Part shown: piece after piece, positions 26,287 to 34,920 of the stretch
How the letters are laid out: every line of letters starts with the position of its first letter
How positions within the stretch are numbered: position 1 is the first letter of the stretch
NCBI RefSeq assembly: GCF_010668395.1
Contig: NZ_WUEY01000001.1
Span: 434,001 to 498,000, forward strand
Origin: Martinezella lusitana
Lineage (GTDB): Bacteria; Pseudomonadota; Alphaproteobacteria; Rhizobiales; Rhizobiaceae
Direction of reading: 5' to 3'
DNA length: 64,000 nucleotides
Translations under genes and position numbers: made by a program
Notes under the pieces: generated by a model
What the model saw: only the letters and a program-made list of their open reading frames with translations
Databases searched by the model: none
What the model was told of the DNA's origin: nothing

Positions 26287-27168
26287 TCAAGCCGCCTTGA
26301 ACGCCTTCTTGCCCTCGGCATCCAGCGCCGCAAACTCCTCGTCGGAAAGGACGATATCGACCGCCGCTGTGTTTTCCTCGAGATGCTTGACCTTGCTGGT
26401 GCCGGGAATCGGCAGCATAACCGGACTGCGCTTCAGCACCCAGGCGAGCGCGATCTGGCTCGGAGCGGCATTGTGCTTCTTCGCGATGCTATCGAGCAAC
26501 GAGCCTTCCTTGGCGAGATCGCCGGCAGCAAGCGGGAACCAGGGAATGAAGCCGATGCCATGCTTTTCGCAATAGTCGAGCACGTCCTCGCTGGTGCGAT
26601 CGACCAGATTGTAGCGGTTCTGCACCGTCGCCACCTTGAAATGCTTCGATGCGGCTTCGATGTCGGCAACCGACACCTCGCTCAGGCCGGCATGGCGGGC
26701 GATGCCGTCATCCAGCAGCGACTTCACGGCATCGAACTGTTCGGCCGCCGGCACCTTGGGATCGATGCGGTGCAGCTGCCAGAGGTCGATGCGGTCGACG
26801 CCGAGATTGCGTAGGCTCTTGTGGGCCTGCTGGATCAGGTATTCAGGGCGACCCACTGGCACCCAGACATTCGGACCGGTCCGGGTAAGCCCGCCCTTGG
26901 TTGCGATGACGAGACCGGCGCCATACGGGTGGAGCGCCTCCTTGATCAGACGTTCGGAAACATCCGGGCCATAGGAATCGGCCGTATCGATGAAATTGAT
27001 GCCGAGCTCCGGCAGGCGCCTCAAGGTGCGGACGGCTTCGTCATGGTCGTCGGGCTCGCCCCATATGCCGGCACCGGTAATGCGCATGGCGCCGAAACCG
27101 AGACGATGAACGGGGAGATCGCCGCCGATCTTGAACTGACCGGACTTGGCTGCGTCGAATTCTGACAT
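26287..27168 (-). CDS. Aldo/keto reductase
   Basis: NADPH-dependent reductase of 293 residues. The catalytic tetrad is complete: Asp61 and Tyr66 ([10 protein letters not shown]), Lys91 (VIATKGG) and His133 (WQLHRID). The C-terminal [13 protein letters not shown] binds the cofactor phosphate. It resembles YdbC/pyridoxal-reductase-like members; the substrate is unknown. It lies downstream of a TetR gene on the same strand, across 240 bases with inverted repeats. Confidence 0.88.
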   Translation of the reverse strand: MSEFDAAKSGQFKIGGDLPVHRLGFGAMRITGAGIWGEPDDHDEAVRTLRRLPELGINFIDTADSYGPDVSERLIKEALHPYGAGLVIATKGGLTRTGPNVWVPVGRPEYLIQQAHKSLRNLGVDRIDLWQLHRIDPKVPAAEQFDAVKSLLDDGIARHAGLSEVSVADIEAASKHFKVATVQNRYNLVDRTSEDVLDYCEKHGIGFIPWFPLAAGDLAKEGSLLDSIAKKHNAAPSQIALAWVLKRSPVMLPIPGTSKVKHLEENTAAVDIVLSDEEFAALDAEGKKAFKAA

Positions 27169-27238
27169 GGTTGTAGTCCCTTTTTGCTGATCTGAAATCT
27201 ATCTGTCGTTTTCGGCATCCGGGGAGGAGCCGGGATTT

Positions 27239-27348
27239 GTCGTGCAAATCGAGCGTTTCGCGAGGAGGGAATTGAAGTCGCGACCCGATACTAGATGGGT
27301 TTGCACGACGACATATGCAATGCGCCGATGCTTGACATATCGGGTCGC
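27239..27348. promoter_or_regulatory. Interlocked inverted repeats upstream of the aldo/keto reductase gene
   Basis: GTCGTGCAAA (27239-27248) is inverted as TTTGCACGAC (27300-27309). GCGACCCGATA (27280-27290) is inverted as TATCGGGTCGC (27338-27348). The two pairs interleave, so both cannot fold as simple hairpins at once. This suggests protein-binding half-sites or alternative RNA structures rather than one terminator. Confidence 0.45.
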
Positions 27349-27408
27349 AGCACTCCCGGCGAAGCTGCTACTATGGCCGCGATCCGTGACGGCTCGTGTC
27401 GGCGGAAA

Positions 27409-28062
27409 TCACCGCCCCGGTTTGCCTTGCCCTATGAGCTCGCCAAGATCGGCAAGCGCTGCCCAAAGCTCATCGAACATGGCCCGGGCGAATTCCTCCA
27501 GCGAAATATCCCGTGGGGATTCCATCCAGCGCTCACCGCCGATGCGCAGCATCGTGCCGACGGCGGCGGCAAGCACGCTCAGACGGAACCGTTCGGCTTC
27601 TCCACCCCCGCTGCGGGCATGCAGCGCATCGGCGAGCTTCCGCTCCAGCTTGGCGTATTTCAACTGATCGCGGGCGCAGAGCGCCGGCGTATTGCGGATC
27701 AACGCCGCCAATGCGAGCCGCTGCGGATCGGCGATGGTGGCGCGAAGGGCGACATCGACCGCCGCCTCGATGACCGCGACAAGGCTGGCATCGCCCGGCT
27801 GCGCCGCGACAGCGTCGATCAGCTCGCCGGCGAAACCGTCCTGCCAGGCGGCGACCACCTCCTCCTTGCTGGGGAAGTAGTCGAAGAAGCTGCGCTTGGA
27901 GACGTCCGCCGCTTCGGTGATATCCTCGATCGTGGTGGCATCGAAGCCGCGCTCAAGGAAAAGCTTCAGGGCCGCGGATTCGATACGCTCGCGGGTCTGG
28001 CGGCGCTTGCGCTCGCGCCGGCCTTCCTTCACCGCGATATCGCCATCCGGCTTCTTCTCCAT
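27409..28062 (-). CDS. TetR-family transcriptional regulator
   Basis: A 217-residue TetR protein. The helix-turn-helix is at about 15-65: KRRQTRERIESAALKLF, then ERGFDATTIEDITEAADVS and SFFDYFPSKEE. The ligand domain is of the MftR/AcrR-like class, with no named ligand. It lies upstream of the aldo/keto reductase on the same strand and may control it through the interleaved repeats; this is positional inference. Confidence 0.85.
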   Translation of the reverse strand: MEKKPDGDIAVKEGRRERKRRQTRERIESAALKLFLERGFDATTIEDITEAADVSKRSFFDYFPSKEEVVAAWQDGFAGELIDAVAAQPGDASLVAVIEAAVDVALRATIADPQRLALAALIRNTPALCARDQLKYAKLERKLADALHARSGGGEAERFRLSVLAAAVGTMLRIGGERWMESPRDISLEEFARAMFDELWAALADLGELIGQGKPGR

Positions 28063-28123
28063 CCGCTATCCCTGCTCGGCACTCGCTTGGGCCGCCCCAT
28101 ATCAGCCTTGCCGCCTCCGGCGC

Positions 28124-28795
28124 CTATGCGCTGATTCCGGCGCTGTCTCCGGTGCTACGATATTTGGCGCCGGTGATCGAGAGTTCCAACGGATTTTGCC
28201 GCGATATCCTGTAGACGCCGGCCGGCGGAATATTGCGGACGGTGCTGCCGATGCGTGTTCCCTTAAGCCCGAGACTTGCGAGGATCGGCTTCTGCACCGG
28301 GCATCGCGGACCGTAGGTGAACTGATAGAAGGCGCCACCCGGTTTCATCGTTTCGAAGGCGCCGCCGACAATGGCTGCAACCTTCGAGGGCGGCATGGAC
28401 AGCAGCGGCAGGCCGCTGACGACGGCGCCGAAAGGCGCGTCGTCGAAAAGACCGCACTCGCCGAGCCGCGCCGCATCCATATGCACGACCCGCGCCTCGG
28501 GAAAGCGCAAGCGCAGGCGCGCGGCAAACTCCTCGCCGAATTCCACGAGCGTTAGCGCGTGTTCCGGGATACCGCGCGCCAGCAACGCGCGGGTGAACAC
28601 GCCTGTTCCCGGACCGAGTTCGAGGATCGGTCCATCGAGCGGCTCGATCTCCTGCGTCATCAGCCTGGCCAGCCGCTCGCCCGACGGCGCGACGGCGGCA
28701 ACCCGCATGGGATCGCTCACCCAGGAGCGGAAAAACTGCATAAAATCAGAGCATGAAGTCTTTGTCGTCATTCCGCGAATCCAATCTTCGGCCAT
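28124..28795 (-). CDS. SAM-dependent methyltransferase, phospholipid N-methyltransferase-like
   Basis: A 223-residue class I methyltransferase. The SAM motif ILELGPGTGVFTRALL is at about 57-72. The preceding FFRSWVSDPMRVAAVAPSG and later FYQFTYGPRCPV fit the PmtA family that methylates phosphatidylethanolamine toward phosphatidylcholine in rhizobia. Whether this is the main PmtA or a paralogue cannot be told here. Start sites are weak; ATG 28795 and ATG 28771 are both possible. Confidence 0.75.
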   Translation of the reverse strand: MAEDWIRGMTTKTSCSDFMQFFRSWVSDPMRVAAVAPSGERLARLMTQEIEPLDGPILELGPGTGVFTRALLARGIPEHALTLVEFGEEFAARLRLRFPEARVVHMDAARLGECGLFDDAPFGAVVSGLPLLSMPPSKVAAIVGGAFETMKPGGAFYQFTYGPRCPVQKPILASLGLKGTRIGSTVRNIPPAGVYRISRQNPLELSITGAKYRSTGDSAGISA

Positions 28796-28981
28796 GTGAC
28801 GCGATGAGGACCGAGCAGCGTGGCAATTCGAAGGCATGTCGCGCCATCAGGCCGTCGAAAATCATTGATACGCAAGGCAAGTCTATCCGAAGGCGTTATT
28901 TTCATTTATTGCAAACTTGCATTTAGTGTAAAAATTACCAGATACAATGGGCAACGCCAAACCTCTTCACAGGAGCCCGCA

Positions 28982-29905
28982 ATGCCAGACTGGACAGTGA
29001 AAGACATTCCGCCGCAGACAGGTCGCATCGCAGTCATCACCGGCGCCAACAGCGGTATCGGCTACGAAGCCGCCAAGGCTCTGGCCGGCGCAGGCGCAAA
29101 AGTCATCATTGCCTCGCGCAACGAGGCGAAAGGCAACGAGGCGCTCGCCAAGATCCGCGCCGCGACGCCTGGGGCGGACGTGACATTCGAGGCGCTCGAC
29201 CTTGCAAGCCTTGCTTCGGTCGCCCGCGCCGCCGACCGCATCGCCGGCACGCTGCCGCATATCGACCTGCTCATCAACAATGCCGGCGTCATGGCCATCC
29301 CTGACCGGCACGAGACCGAAGACGGTTTCGAGATGCAGATGGGCGCCAACTATATCGGCCATTTCGCCTGGACGATGCGGTTGCTGCCGAAGGTATCGGC
29401 GGCGGAAAATCCACGCGTGGTCACGGTCAGCAGCCTCGCGCACCGCAGCGGCAGGATCAATTTCGACGACCTGCAGTGGCGCAGGCGCTATCGGGCCTGG
29501 CCTGCCTATTGCCAGTCGAAGCTTGCAACGCTGCTGTTCAGCCTGGAGCTTGACCGGATAGCACGCGCCGAAGGCTGGACGCTGAAGAGCGTTGCCGCCC
29601 ATCCCGGCTACGCCGTCACCGGATTGCAGACCACAGGCCCTCGCATGGGCCGCGACGCACCGGGCAGCTTCGAGTTTCTGATGAAATTGCTGGAGCCGTT
29701 TCTATCGCAATCGGCGGCGGCCGGCGCCCTGCCGACACTCTTTGCCGCCACCTCGCCCACGGCCGAGGGCGGCGCCATGTATGGCCCAAGCGGCTTTTAC
29801 GAACTCAAAGGCCCGCCGGTGCTAGCGAAAATCGCTGCGCACGCCCGCGATCAAGCCATCTGGCGGCGGCTTTGGGATGTCTCGGAGCAGTTGACGGAAT
29901 TGTAG
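28982..29905 (+). CDS. SDR-family oxidoreductase (retinol dehydrogenase/protochlorophyllide reductase-like)
   Basis: A 307-residue short-chain dehydrogenase with a complete active site: TGANSGIG at 20-27, NNAG at 99-102, Ser150/151, and YCQSK with Tyr176 and Lys180. Its length and the WxVxDIPPQTGRIAVITGA start place it with the larger RDH-like SDRs often annotated as 'oxidoreductase' in rhizobia. ATG 28982 has AGGAG six bases upstream. It is divergent from the methyltransferase gene (186 bases). Substrate unknown. Confidence 0.85.
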   Translation: MPDWTVKDIPPQTGRIAVITGANSGIGYEAAKALAGAGAKVIIASRNEAKGNEALAKIRAATPGADVTFEALDLASLASVARAADRIAGTLPHIDLLINNAGVMAIPDRHETEDGFEMQMGANYIGHFAWTMRLLPKVSAAENPRVVTVSSLAHRSGRINFDDLQWRRRYRAWPAYCQSKLATLLFSLELDRIARAEGWTLKSVAAHPGYAVTGLQTTGPRMGRDAPGSFEFLMKLLEPFLSQSAAAGALPTLFAATSPTAEGGAMYGPSGFYELKGPPVLAKIAAHARDQAIWRRLWDVSEQLTEL

Positions 29906-29934
29906 ACAGCGCTATCCGCAGCGGCCTGAAAAAC

Positions 29935-29967
29935 AAATCCCTCCCCGCAGACCGGAGAGGGATTTTC
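29935..29967. terminator. Bidirectional terminator between SDR and BA14K-like genes
   Basis: AAATCCCTC (29935-29943) pairs with GAGGGATTT (29957-29965). T-rich sequence follows on both strands, so it can serve both convergent genes. Confidence 0.75.
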
Positions 29968-29980
29968 AATGCGCTTCACA

Positions 29981-30457
29981 TTACGGGCCGACGCACTGGC
30001 GGCGCGGACCGTTGGTCGGCTGATAGGTGTTGTCGGAGGCACGATAGGTCTTGTAGCGGCTGGCGCACCAACGAACATGGGCGCTGCCGCGCGGGGGCTG
30101 AGCGACGGCACCGCCGATGATCGCCCCGGCGCTGAAGGCTGCCAGCGGATACCACCAGCCATCGTTATAGCGGCGATAGCCGGGGCGAGCGTAGCGATAG
30201 CCGCGATGGCCATGCCAGTAGCCCGGCCGGTTATGCGGGCGGTAGTGCGGTCGATAATGCGGCCGGTTGTGGGGGCGATAGTGCCGGTTGTGATGGCGAT
30301 ACTGCACTTCGGTCACGCCGGCCGGCGGGCTACCCGCCTGCTGGATCGCCGGCTGAATCAAAGGCTGGATCGGCGCAGCGGCGGCCGGGTCGAAAGAAGT
30401 AACGGCAAGCAGGGCACTCAGGGCGGTCACTGTTACGGTTGTCAGGAAACGTTTCAC
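29981..30457 (-). CDS. BA14K-like exported protein with Tyr/His/Arg repeats
   Basis: A 158-residue exported protein. Signal peptide 1-28 ends in AAAA. A low-complexity stretch (about 53-97) repeats units such as HYRPHNRP. A hydrophobic segment follows ([14 protein letters not shown]), and the C-terminal part [20 protein letters not shown] with PRRQC matches the BA14K immunoreactive family of Brucella and rhizobia. I chose GTG 30457, which has AGGAG upstream; residues before it are basic and not family-like. Function unknown; lectin-like activity has been reported for the Brucella protein. Confidence 0.78.
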   Translation of the reverse strand: MKRFLTTVTVTALSALLAVTSFDPAAAAPIQPLIQPAIQQAGSPPAGVTEVQYRHHNRHYRPHNRPHYRPHYRPHNRPGYWHGHRGYRYARPGYRRYNDGWWYPLAAFSAGAIIGGAVAQPPRGSAHVRWCASRYKTYRASDNTYQPTNGPRRQCVGP

Positions 30458-30564
30458 AGCTCTTCTCCTCCTCGCGAGTCGCAATATCGGTTGATAACGC
30501 GCCATGATTGAAAATGTTTCACAATATTATCGCTTGCGCAAGTACATGCGGCACGATACCTATA

Positions 30565-30587
30565 TAGATAGGAAGCCTACCTATCTA
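30565..30587. promoter_or_regulatory. MarR operator-like inverted repeat
   Basis: TAGATAGG (30565-30572) and CCTATCTA (30580-30587) form an eight-base inverted repeat, with a nested TAGG-AAG-CCTA (30569-30579). It lies 18 bases before the MarR start, ideal for autorepression of the marR-exporter operon. Confidence 0.6.
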
Positions 30588-30604
30588 CTTGCGAGCGAAC
30601 CCCT

Positions 30605-31054
30605 GTGAGCAAAGCCGACCACCATCGTTTGACCGAAGATGCCTATGCGCTCGCCGAAGCGCTGCGCCCCGCCCTCCACCGCCTGTACCGGCAATTGCGC
30701 CGCGAGAGCGACGATGCCGGGCTGTCGCCGCTGCACGGCCTGCTGCTCGCCGCCATCATCCGCCAACCGGGCATCGGCGTCGCCGAGCTGGCGCGGATGG
30801 AGAAGCTGCGCGGACCGACGATATCAGGACATGTGAAGGCGATGGAGCGGGATGGGCTTATCGCCCGCTCGGAGCCAGACCCGAACGATCGTAGGCGCAA
30901 CGGCCTTGTTGCCACCGAGAAAGGCCAGGAGATCATCCGCGGCCTGAAACAGCGCAGAACCGACTGGCTCGCCGCCGAACTCGTCAAACTGTCACCTCAG
31001 CAGCGCGACGCCATCCGCGCCGCGATAGAACCGCTCATGGAGATCGGACAATGA
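30605..31054 (+). CDS. MarR-family transcriptional regulator
   Basis: A 149-residue MarR repressor. The winged helix is at about 55-115 (GVAELARMEKLRGPTISGHV, then MERDGLIARS, then DRRRNGLVATEKG, the wing). It starts with GTG at 30605 and overlaps the downstream exporter gene by ATGA. The operon layout (MarR then DHA2 exporter) and the upstream dyad point to substrate-induced derepression of drug efflux. Confidence 0.88.
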   Translation: MSKADHHRLTEDAYALAEALRPALHRLYRQLRRESDDAGLSPLHGLLLAAIIRQPGIGVAELARMEKLRGPTISGHVKAMERDGLIARSEPDPNDRRRNGLVATEKGQEIIRGLKQRRTDWLAAELVKLSPQQRDAIRAAIEPLMEIGQ

Positions 31055-32607
31055 ACGCCGAAGGTCCAACTGCCGCTTCTCCATCCGCGCCGGCGGCAGG
31101 CGATCCGCCCGATCGTCGCGAGATCCGGGCGGTCATACTCGGCCTGATGATCGTTCTTGGCCTCGGCGCCATCGACCAGAGCATCGTCGCGACCGCGCTG
31201 CCGCGTATCGTCAGCGATCTCGGCGGCCTGACGCATCTCTCCTGGGTCGTCAGCGCCTATGTGCTCGCCTCGACCAGCACGATGCCGCTCTACGGCAAAC
31301 TCAGCGACCAGTACGGCCGCAAGCCGATGATCTATGCGGCGATCCTCATCTTCCTTCTGGGCTCGGTGCTGAGCGGCATGGCGCAGACGCTGCTGCAGCT
31401 CATCATCTTCCGGGCGATCCAGGGCATCGGCGCCGGCGGATTGCTGCCGCTGGCGCAGATCATCATCGGCGACATCGTGCCGCCGGCCCGACGCGGCCGC
31501 AACCAGGGCTCGATCGCCGCCGTCTTCGCAGTCTGCAGCGTCATCGGGCCGATTGCCGGCGGCATCATCACCGATATGCTGTCCTGGCACTGGATCTTCT
31601 ACGTCAATCTGCCGATCGGCGCCGTCGCCCTCGTCATGATCGGGCGCGCGCTCAAGCGGCCACACCATGCCCATAGCCGCCGCATCGACTATCTCGGCGC
31701 GGTTCTGCTGACGAGCTGCACGACCAGCTTCCTGCTGGTGCTCGCACTCGGGGGCAACGAATGGGCCTGGAACTCGCCGCAGATCTTCGGCCTGTCCGCC
31801 GTCGCGCTCGTCCTGTTCGTGCTTTTCATCCTTCACATCCGCCGCGAACCCGAGCCCGTGCTACCGCCCGATCTCTTCCGCAACCGGCTGTTCGTCGTCG
31901 CCTGCATCGTGCTGGCGCTGACCTTCATGGGCATGCTCGGGGCGAGCCTGTTCTTTCCGCTGTTCTTCCAGATGGTCATGGGCGTCAGCGCTTCGCATTC
32001 CGGCCTGCTGACCGGCCCTTTGATGATCGGCGTCGTCATTTCGTCCATGGTCAACGGGCGCGTGCTGCTGCACCGTTTCGGGCGCTACAAGCCGGCGCAG
32101 CTCTGCGGCCTCGGTCTTGCGACCGCTGCCTTCGCGACGCTCGCCTGGGCGGCAGCTACCAGCCAGGGCTTCTGGATCATCGAACCGACCGTCTTCGCCC
32201 TCGGCCTGGGCCTCGGGCTGGTCATGCCCACCATGACGATCGCCGTGCAGAATGCCCTGCCGCTTGCCCATCGCGGCGTCGGAACGGCCACGCTCGCCTT
32301 CTTCCGCTCGCTCGGCGGCCTGATCGGCGTCACAGGCTCCGGCGCAATACTGGCCTACCGTGTGCAGAATGCCGGCGGTTTGCTGGATGGGGTGCATGTG
32401 TCGTCACTGACGGAGGCGGGGATGAAGCAGCTTGCCACCTCCTCTCCCGAAGCCCACGCCGCCGCGATAGCGCTCTACCGCCACGCAATCGCCATGACCT
32501 TCGCAACGGGAACGGCCATCGTGGCAGTCGCGCTGATCGCGCTGCTGTTTCTGCCGGAATTGCCGCTGGCAGCGGATCATGGGCAGGGAACGACGCGCTC
32601 GGGCTGA
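31051..32607 (+). CDS. MFS drug exporter, DHA2 (14-TM, EmrB/QacA) family
   Basis: Inner-membrane proton-driven exporter of 518 residues with 14 predicted helices. The DHA2 motifs are visible: LDQ-like GAIDQSIVATALPRI in TM1, WVVSAYVLASTSTMPLYGKLSD leading into the motif A loop (DQYGRKPM), and motif C GPIAGGIITD. Translation is coupled to the MarR gene. No EmrA-type membrane-fusion partner is adjacent, so it probably works alone. Substrates unknown. Confidence 0.9.
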   Translation: MNAEGPTAASPSAPAAGDPPDRREIRAVILGLMIVLGLGAIDQSIVATALPRIVSDLGGLTHLSWVVSAYVLASTSTMPLYGKLSDQYGRKPMIYAAILIFLLGSVLSGMAQTLLQLIIFRAIQGIGAGGLLPLAQIIIGDIVPPARRGRNQGSIAAVFAVCSVIGPIAGGIITDMLSWHWIFYVNLPIGAVALVMIGRALKRPHHAHSRRIDYLGAVLLTSCTTSFLLVLALGGNEWAWNSPQIFGLSAVALVLFVLFILHIRREPEPVLPPDLFRNRLFVVACIVLALTFMGMLGASLFFPLFFQMVMGVSASHSGLLTGPLMIGVVISSMVNGRVLLHRFGRYKPAQLCGLGLATAAFATLAWAAATSQGFWIIEPTVFALGLGLGLVMPTMTIAVQNALPLAHRGVGTATLAFFRSLGGLIGVTGSGAILAYRVQNAGGLLDGVHVSSLTEAGMKQLATSSPEAHAAAIALYRHAIAMTFATGTAIVAVALIALLFLPELPLAADHGQGTTRSG

Positions 32608-32638
32608 ATGGAAAATCTCAGGTCAGTCGGATCATAGT

Positions 32639-33193
32639 CTATCGGCCTAGTCCGCGAATGATCAGATCGACCAAACGATCGGCGCGCGCCTCTCCTTGGG
32701 AGCCTGCGGGAACACGCCACAGGAAGCCGAGCACGAGAAGAACGTCTTCCGCGTCCGCGCCCGGCAGAAAATCTCCCGACGCTTCGCAGGCGCGCAGCAG
32801 ATGATTGATCGCGCCCACCATTGGAAGATAGCCTTCCTGCATATCTCCAGCCGTCATCGCAGCGTGCAGGACATCGGCCAGGGCATGTTTCATCCGCCCA
32901 TAATGGGCAAGCCGATCACACCAAAGGCGGAACGCCTGCATGGGCGAGTGAGCAGCGACCAACTCGGGAGCCAGCGCCACCAGTCCGTCGATCTCCTTGC
33001 GGTAGACCGCGGCCACCAGCGCCTCCCGCGTGGGGAAATGGCGGTAAAGCGTGCCAGGGCCGACGCCCGCCCTTTTGGCAATCGAATTGAGTGACGCATC
33101 CGACGCGGCTGTGAGCGCCTCGCGCGCCACCTCCAATATCTTGTCCCGATTGGCGCGGGCGTCGGCCCGCAGATCAGCCTCTACATTACTCAT
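32639..33193 (-). CDS. TetR-family regulator divergent from an aldo/keto reductase
   Basis: A 184-residue TetR protein. The helix-turn-helix is at about 15-60 (RANRDKILEVAREALTAA, then IAKRAGVGPGTLYRHFPTREA). ATG 33193 starts the conserved part; upstream in-frame residues overlap the divergent gene and are unlikely. Two dyads in the intergenic region match the expected form of its operator. This regulator/aldo-keto reductase pair is common in soil bacteria. Confidence 0.88.
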   Translation of the reverse strand: MSNVEADLRADARANRDKILEVAREALTAASDASLNSIAKRAGVGPGTLYRHFPTREALVAAVYRKEIDGLVALAPELVAAHSPMQAFRLWCDRLAHYGRMKHALADVLHAAMTAGDMQEGYLPMVGAINHLLRACEASGDFLPGADAEDVLLVLGFLWRVPAGSQGEARADRLVDLIIRGLGR

Positions 33194-33203
33194 TGCGACC
33201 ACC

Positions 33204-33254
33204 TTGACTAAACGGAGACCTCTCCATATAGCTTTAACCGGAGATATCTCCGGT
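33204..33254 (+). promoter_or_regulatory. Aldo/keto reductase promoter with two TetR-type operators
   Basis: TTGACT (33204-33209) and TATAGC (33227-33232) are 17 bases apart. GGAGA-CC-TCTCC (33214-33225) lies in the spacer, and the perfect 18-base palindrome ACCGGAGATATCTCCGGT (33237-33254) lies just downstream. Both share GGAGA/TCTCC half-sites, so one regulator can occupy both and shut the promoter. Confidence 0.72.
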
Positions 33255-33277
33255 AAGGTAGTCGAGAGGATAAACCC

Positions 33278-34312
33278 ATGCAATATGTCAAATTGGGCCG
33301 CACTGGCCTTGATGTCTCGCCGATCTGCATCGGGGCGATGACCTATGGCGACCCGAAGCGAGGGCACCCGGTATGGTCGCTTGACGAAGAGACCAGCCGC
33401 CCATTGATCCGCCACGCGATCGAGGCCGGCATCAATTTCTTCGATACCGCCAACATGTATTCGCAGGGATCGAGCGAAGAGATCCTGGGGCGTGCGCTCA
33501 AGGATTTCGGCGATCGCGACGATCTGGTGATCGCGACCAAGCTGCGTCACCCGATGCGCTCGGGCCCTAATGGCGCAGGCCTCTCACGCAAGGCGGTCAT
33601 GACCGAGATCGACCACAGCCTGCGCCGCCTCGGCACCGATTATGTCGACCTCTACCAGATCCACCGCGCCGACCAGACGACCCCCTGGGAGGAGACGCTG
33701 GAAGCGCTCCACGACGTCGTTAAAGCGGGTAAGGCGCGCTACATCGGCGCATCCTCGATGATGGCCTGGGAGTTCAGCAAGGCGCTGCACTTGCAGAAGG
33801 AGAACGGCTGGGCGCGCTTCATCTCGATGCAGGATCACTACAACCTCCTCGCCCGTGAGGAGGAGCGGGAAATGCTGCCGCTCTGCAAGGATGAAGGTGT
33901 CGGGACCATGGTCTGGAGCCCGCTCGCGCGGGGTCGTCTTACCCGGCCCTGGGGCGAGGCCACCACACGCTCCGAATCCGATCCGTTCGCAGGCGTGCTC
34001 TATAACGCGACCGAGGACAGCGATCGCGCCATCGTGGAGACCCTGTGCGCGATTGCGGAGGAGCGCGGCGTCGGCCCCGCGCAGATCGCTCTGGCCTGGC
34101 TGCGGCGCAATCCGGTTGTCGTGTCCCCTATCGTCGGCGCGAGCAAGACGAGGCATATCGACGACGCCGTCGCTTCGCTGGCCATCAAATTGACTGATGA
34201 AGAGGCCGCCCGGCTGGAGGCGCCCTACACGCCCCGCGTCGATTCCCAGGGGGTGTCGGATCCCAAGGAACGGGCCCGCATCTCCGCCTTAATCGGGATG
34301 AGGCCAGCCTGA
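33278..34312 (+). CDS. Aldo/keto reductase
   Basis: A 344-residue reductase. The catalytic residues are Asp56 and Tyr61 (FFDTANMYSQG), Lys88 (IATKLRHP) and His129 (YQIHRAD). IVGASKTRHIDDAV is the cofactor-binding end. It belongs to the YajO/YakC-like group of larger AKRs. It is regulated by the divergent TetR protein, and GAGAGGA lies seven bases before ATG. The substrate may be an aldehyde or the TetR ligand. Confidence 0.9.
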   Translation: MQYVKLGRTGLDVSPICIGAMTYGDPKRGHPVWSLDEETSRPLIRHAIEAGINFFDTANMYSQGSSEEILGRALKDFGDRDDLVIATKLRHPMRSGPNGAGLSRKAVMTEIDHSLRRLGTDYVDLYQIHRADQTTPWEETLEALHDVVKAGKARYIGASSMMAWEFSKALHLQKENGWARFISMQDHYNLLAREEEREMLPLCKDEGVGTMVWSPLARGRLTRPWGEATTRSESDPFAGVLYNATEDSDRAIVETLCAIAEERGVGPAQIALAWLRRNPVVVSPIVGASKTRHIDDAVASLAIKLTDEEAARLEAPYTPRVDSQGVSDPKERARISALIGMRPA

Positions 34313-34318
34313 GATCGG

Positions 34319-34640
34319 CTTAGGGCGTGTCGTCAGTCGAGGCTGATGAAAGGCGACGAACTGAACAGCGGCAAGGAAGATGCTTGCGAGCTTGTCGTAT
34401 CTGGTGGCGATAGATCTTAATTGATTTGATATCGCTTAATAAAATGTCGATCAGATTGCGTTCGCAGCAGAGGGCGAAATCGGTGTGACGCGGCTGGGTG
34501 CGATTTGCTTTCAGCGGTATCATAGGTTTGATTTGGCGCTTGTCGCGATAATCAATCAGGGCGTCGCCACCATAAGCTTTGTCAGCCAGAAAGGCTTTGG
34601 CAATTACGGTGACAGTGCATTTCTTTCCCGTCGGCAAGCG
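34319..34640 (-). pseudogene. IS5-family (IS427-like) transposase remnant
   Basis: The minus strand encodes the C-terminal end of an IS5-type transposase: AFLADKAYGGDALIDYRDK, IKPMIPLKANR, then DFALCCERNLID, the region with the last DDE glutamate. After LSDIKSIK the frame shifts; the true end (RYDKLASIFLAAVQFVAF) continues in another frame to about 34319. The N-terminal two thirds are absent. TAGGGCGTGTCGTCAG at the left edge resembles an IS end. It is a dead fragment beside a tRNA gene. Confidence 0.72.
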
Positions 34641-34719
34641 ACTCGCGGGACGGCTGCATCAGCTGTGCTCGAATGTTTCTTGAGCCCACCCAAAAAACTT
34701 CAAATCCTGTTAGGAAAAA

Positions 34720-34796
34720 TGGCGCACCCGAAGAGATTCGAACTCCTGACCCCCAGATTCGTAGTCTGGTGCTCTATCCAGCTGAGCTACGGGTGC
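34720..34796 (-). tRNA. tRNA-Arg (anticodon ACG)
   Basis: A 77-base cloverleaf on the minus strand begins GCACCCG and ends CGGGTGC-GCCA, with CCA encoded. The anticodon arm CCAGA-CTACGAA-TCTGG gives ACG, read as ICG for CGU/CGC/CGA arginine codons. The T-arm GTTCGAATC is standard. Confidence 0.95.
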
Positions 34797-34920
34797 GTGC
34801 CGAAACGGAAGAAACCGTTGGCGTGGGCGGTTCTCTAAAGGGTCCATGGAGGGAATGCAAGTGGATTTGTGAAAAAGATCGCAATTTTCGTGCATGTTGA
34901 TGTCAAGCCACTGAAAACAA

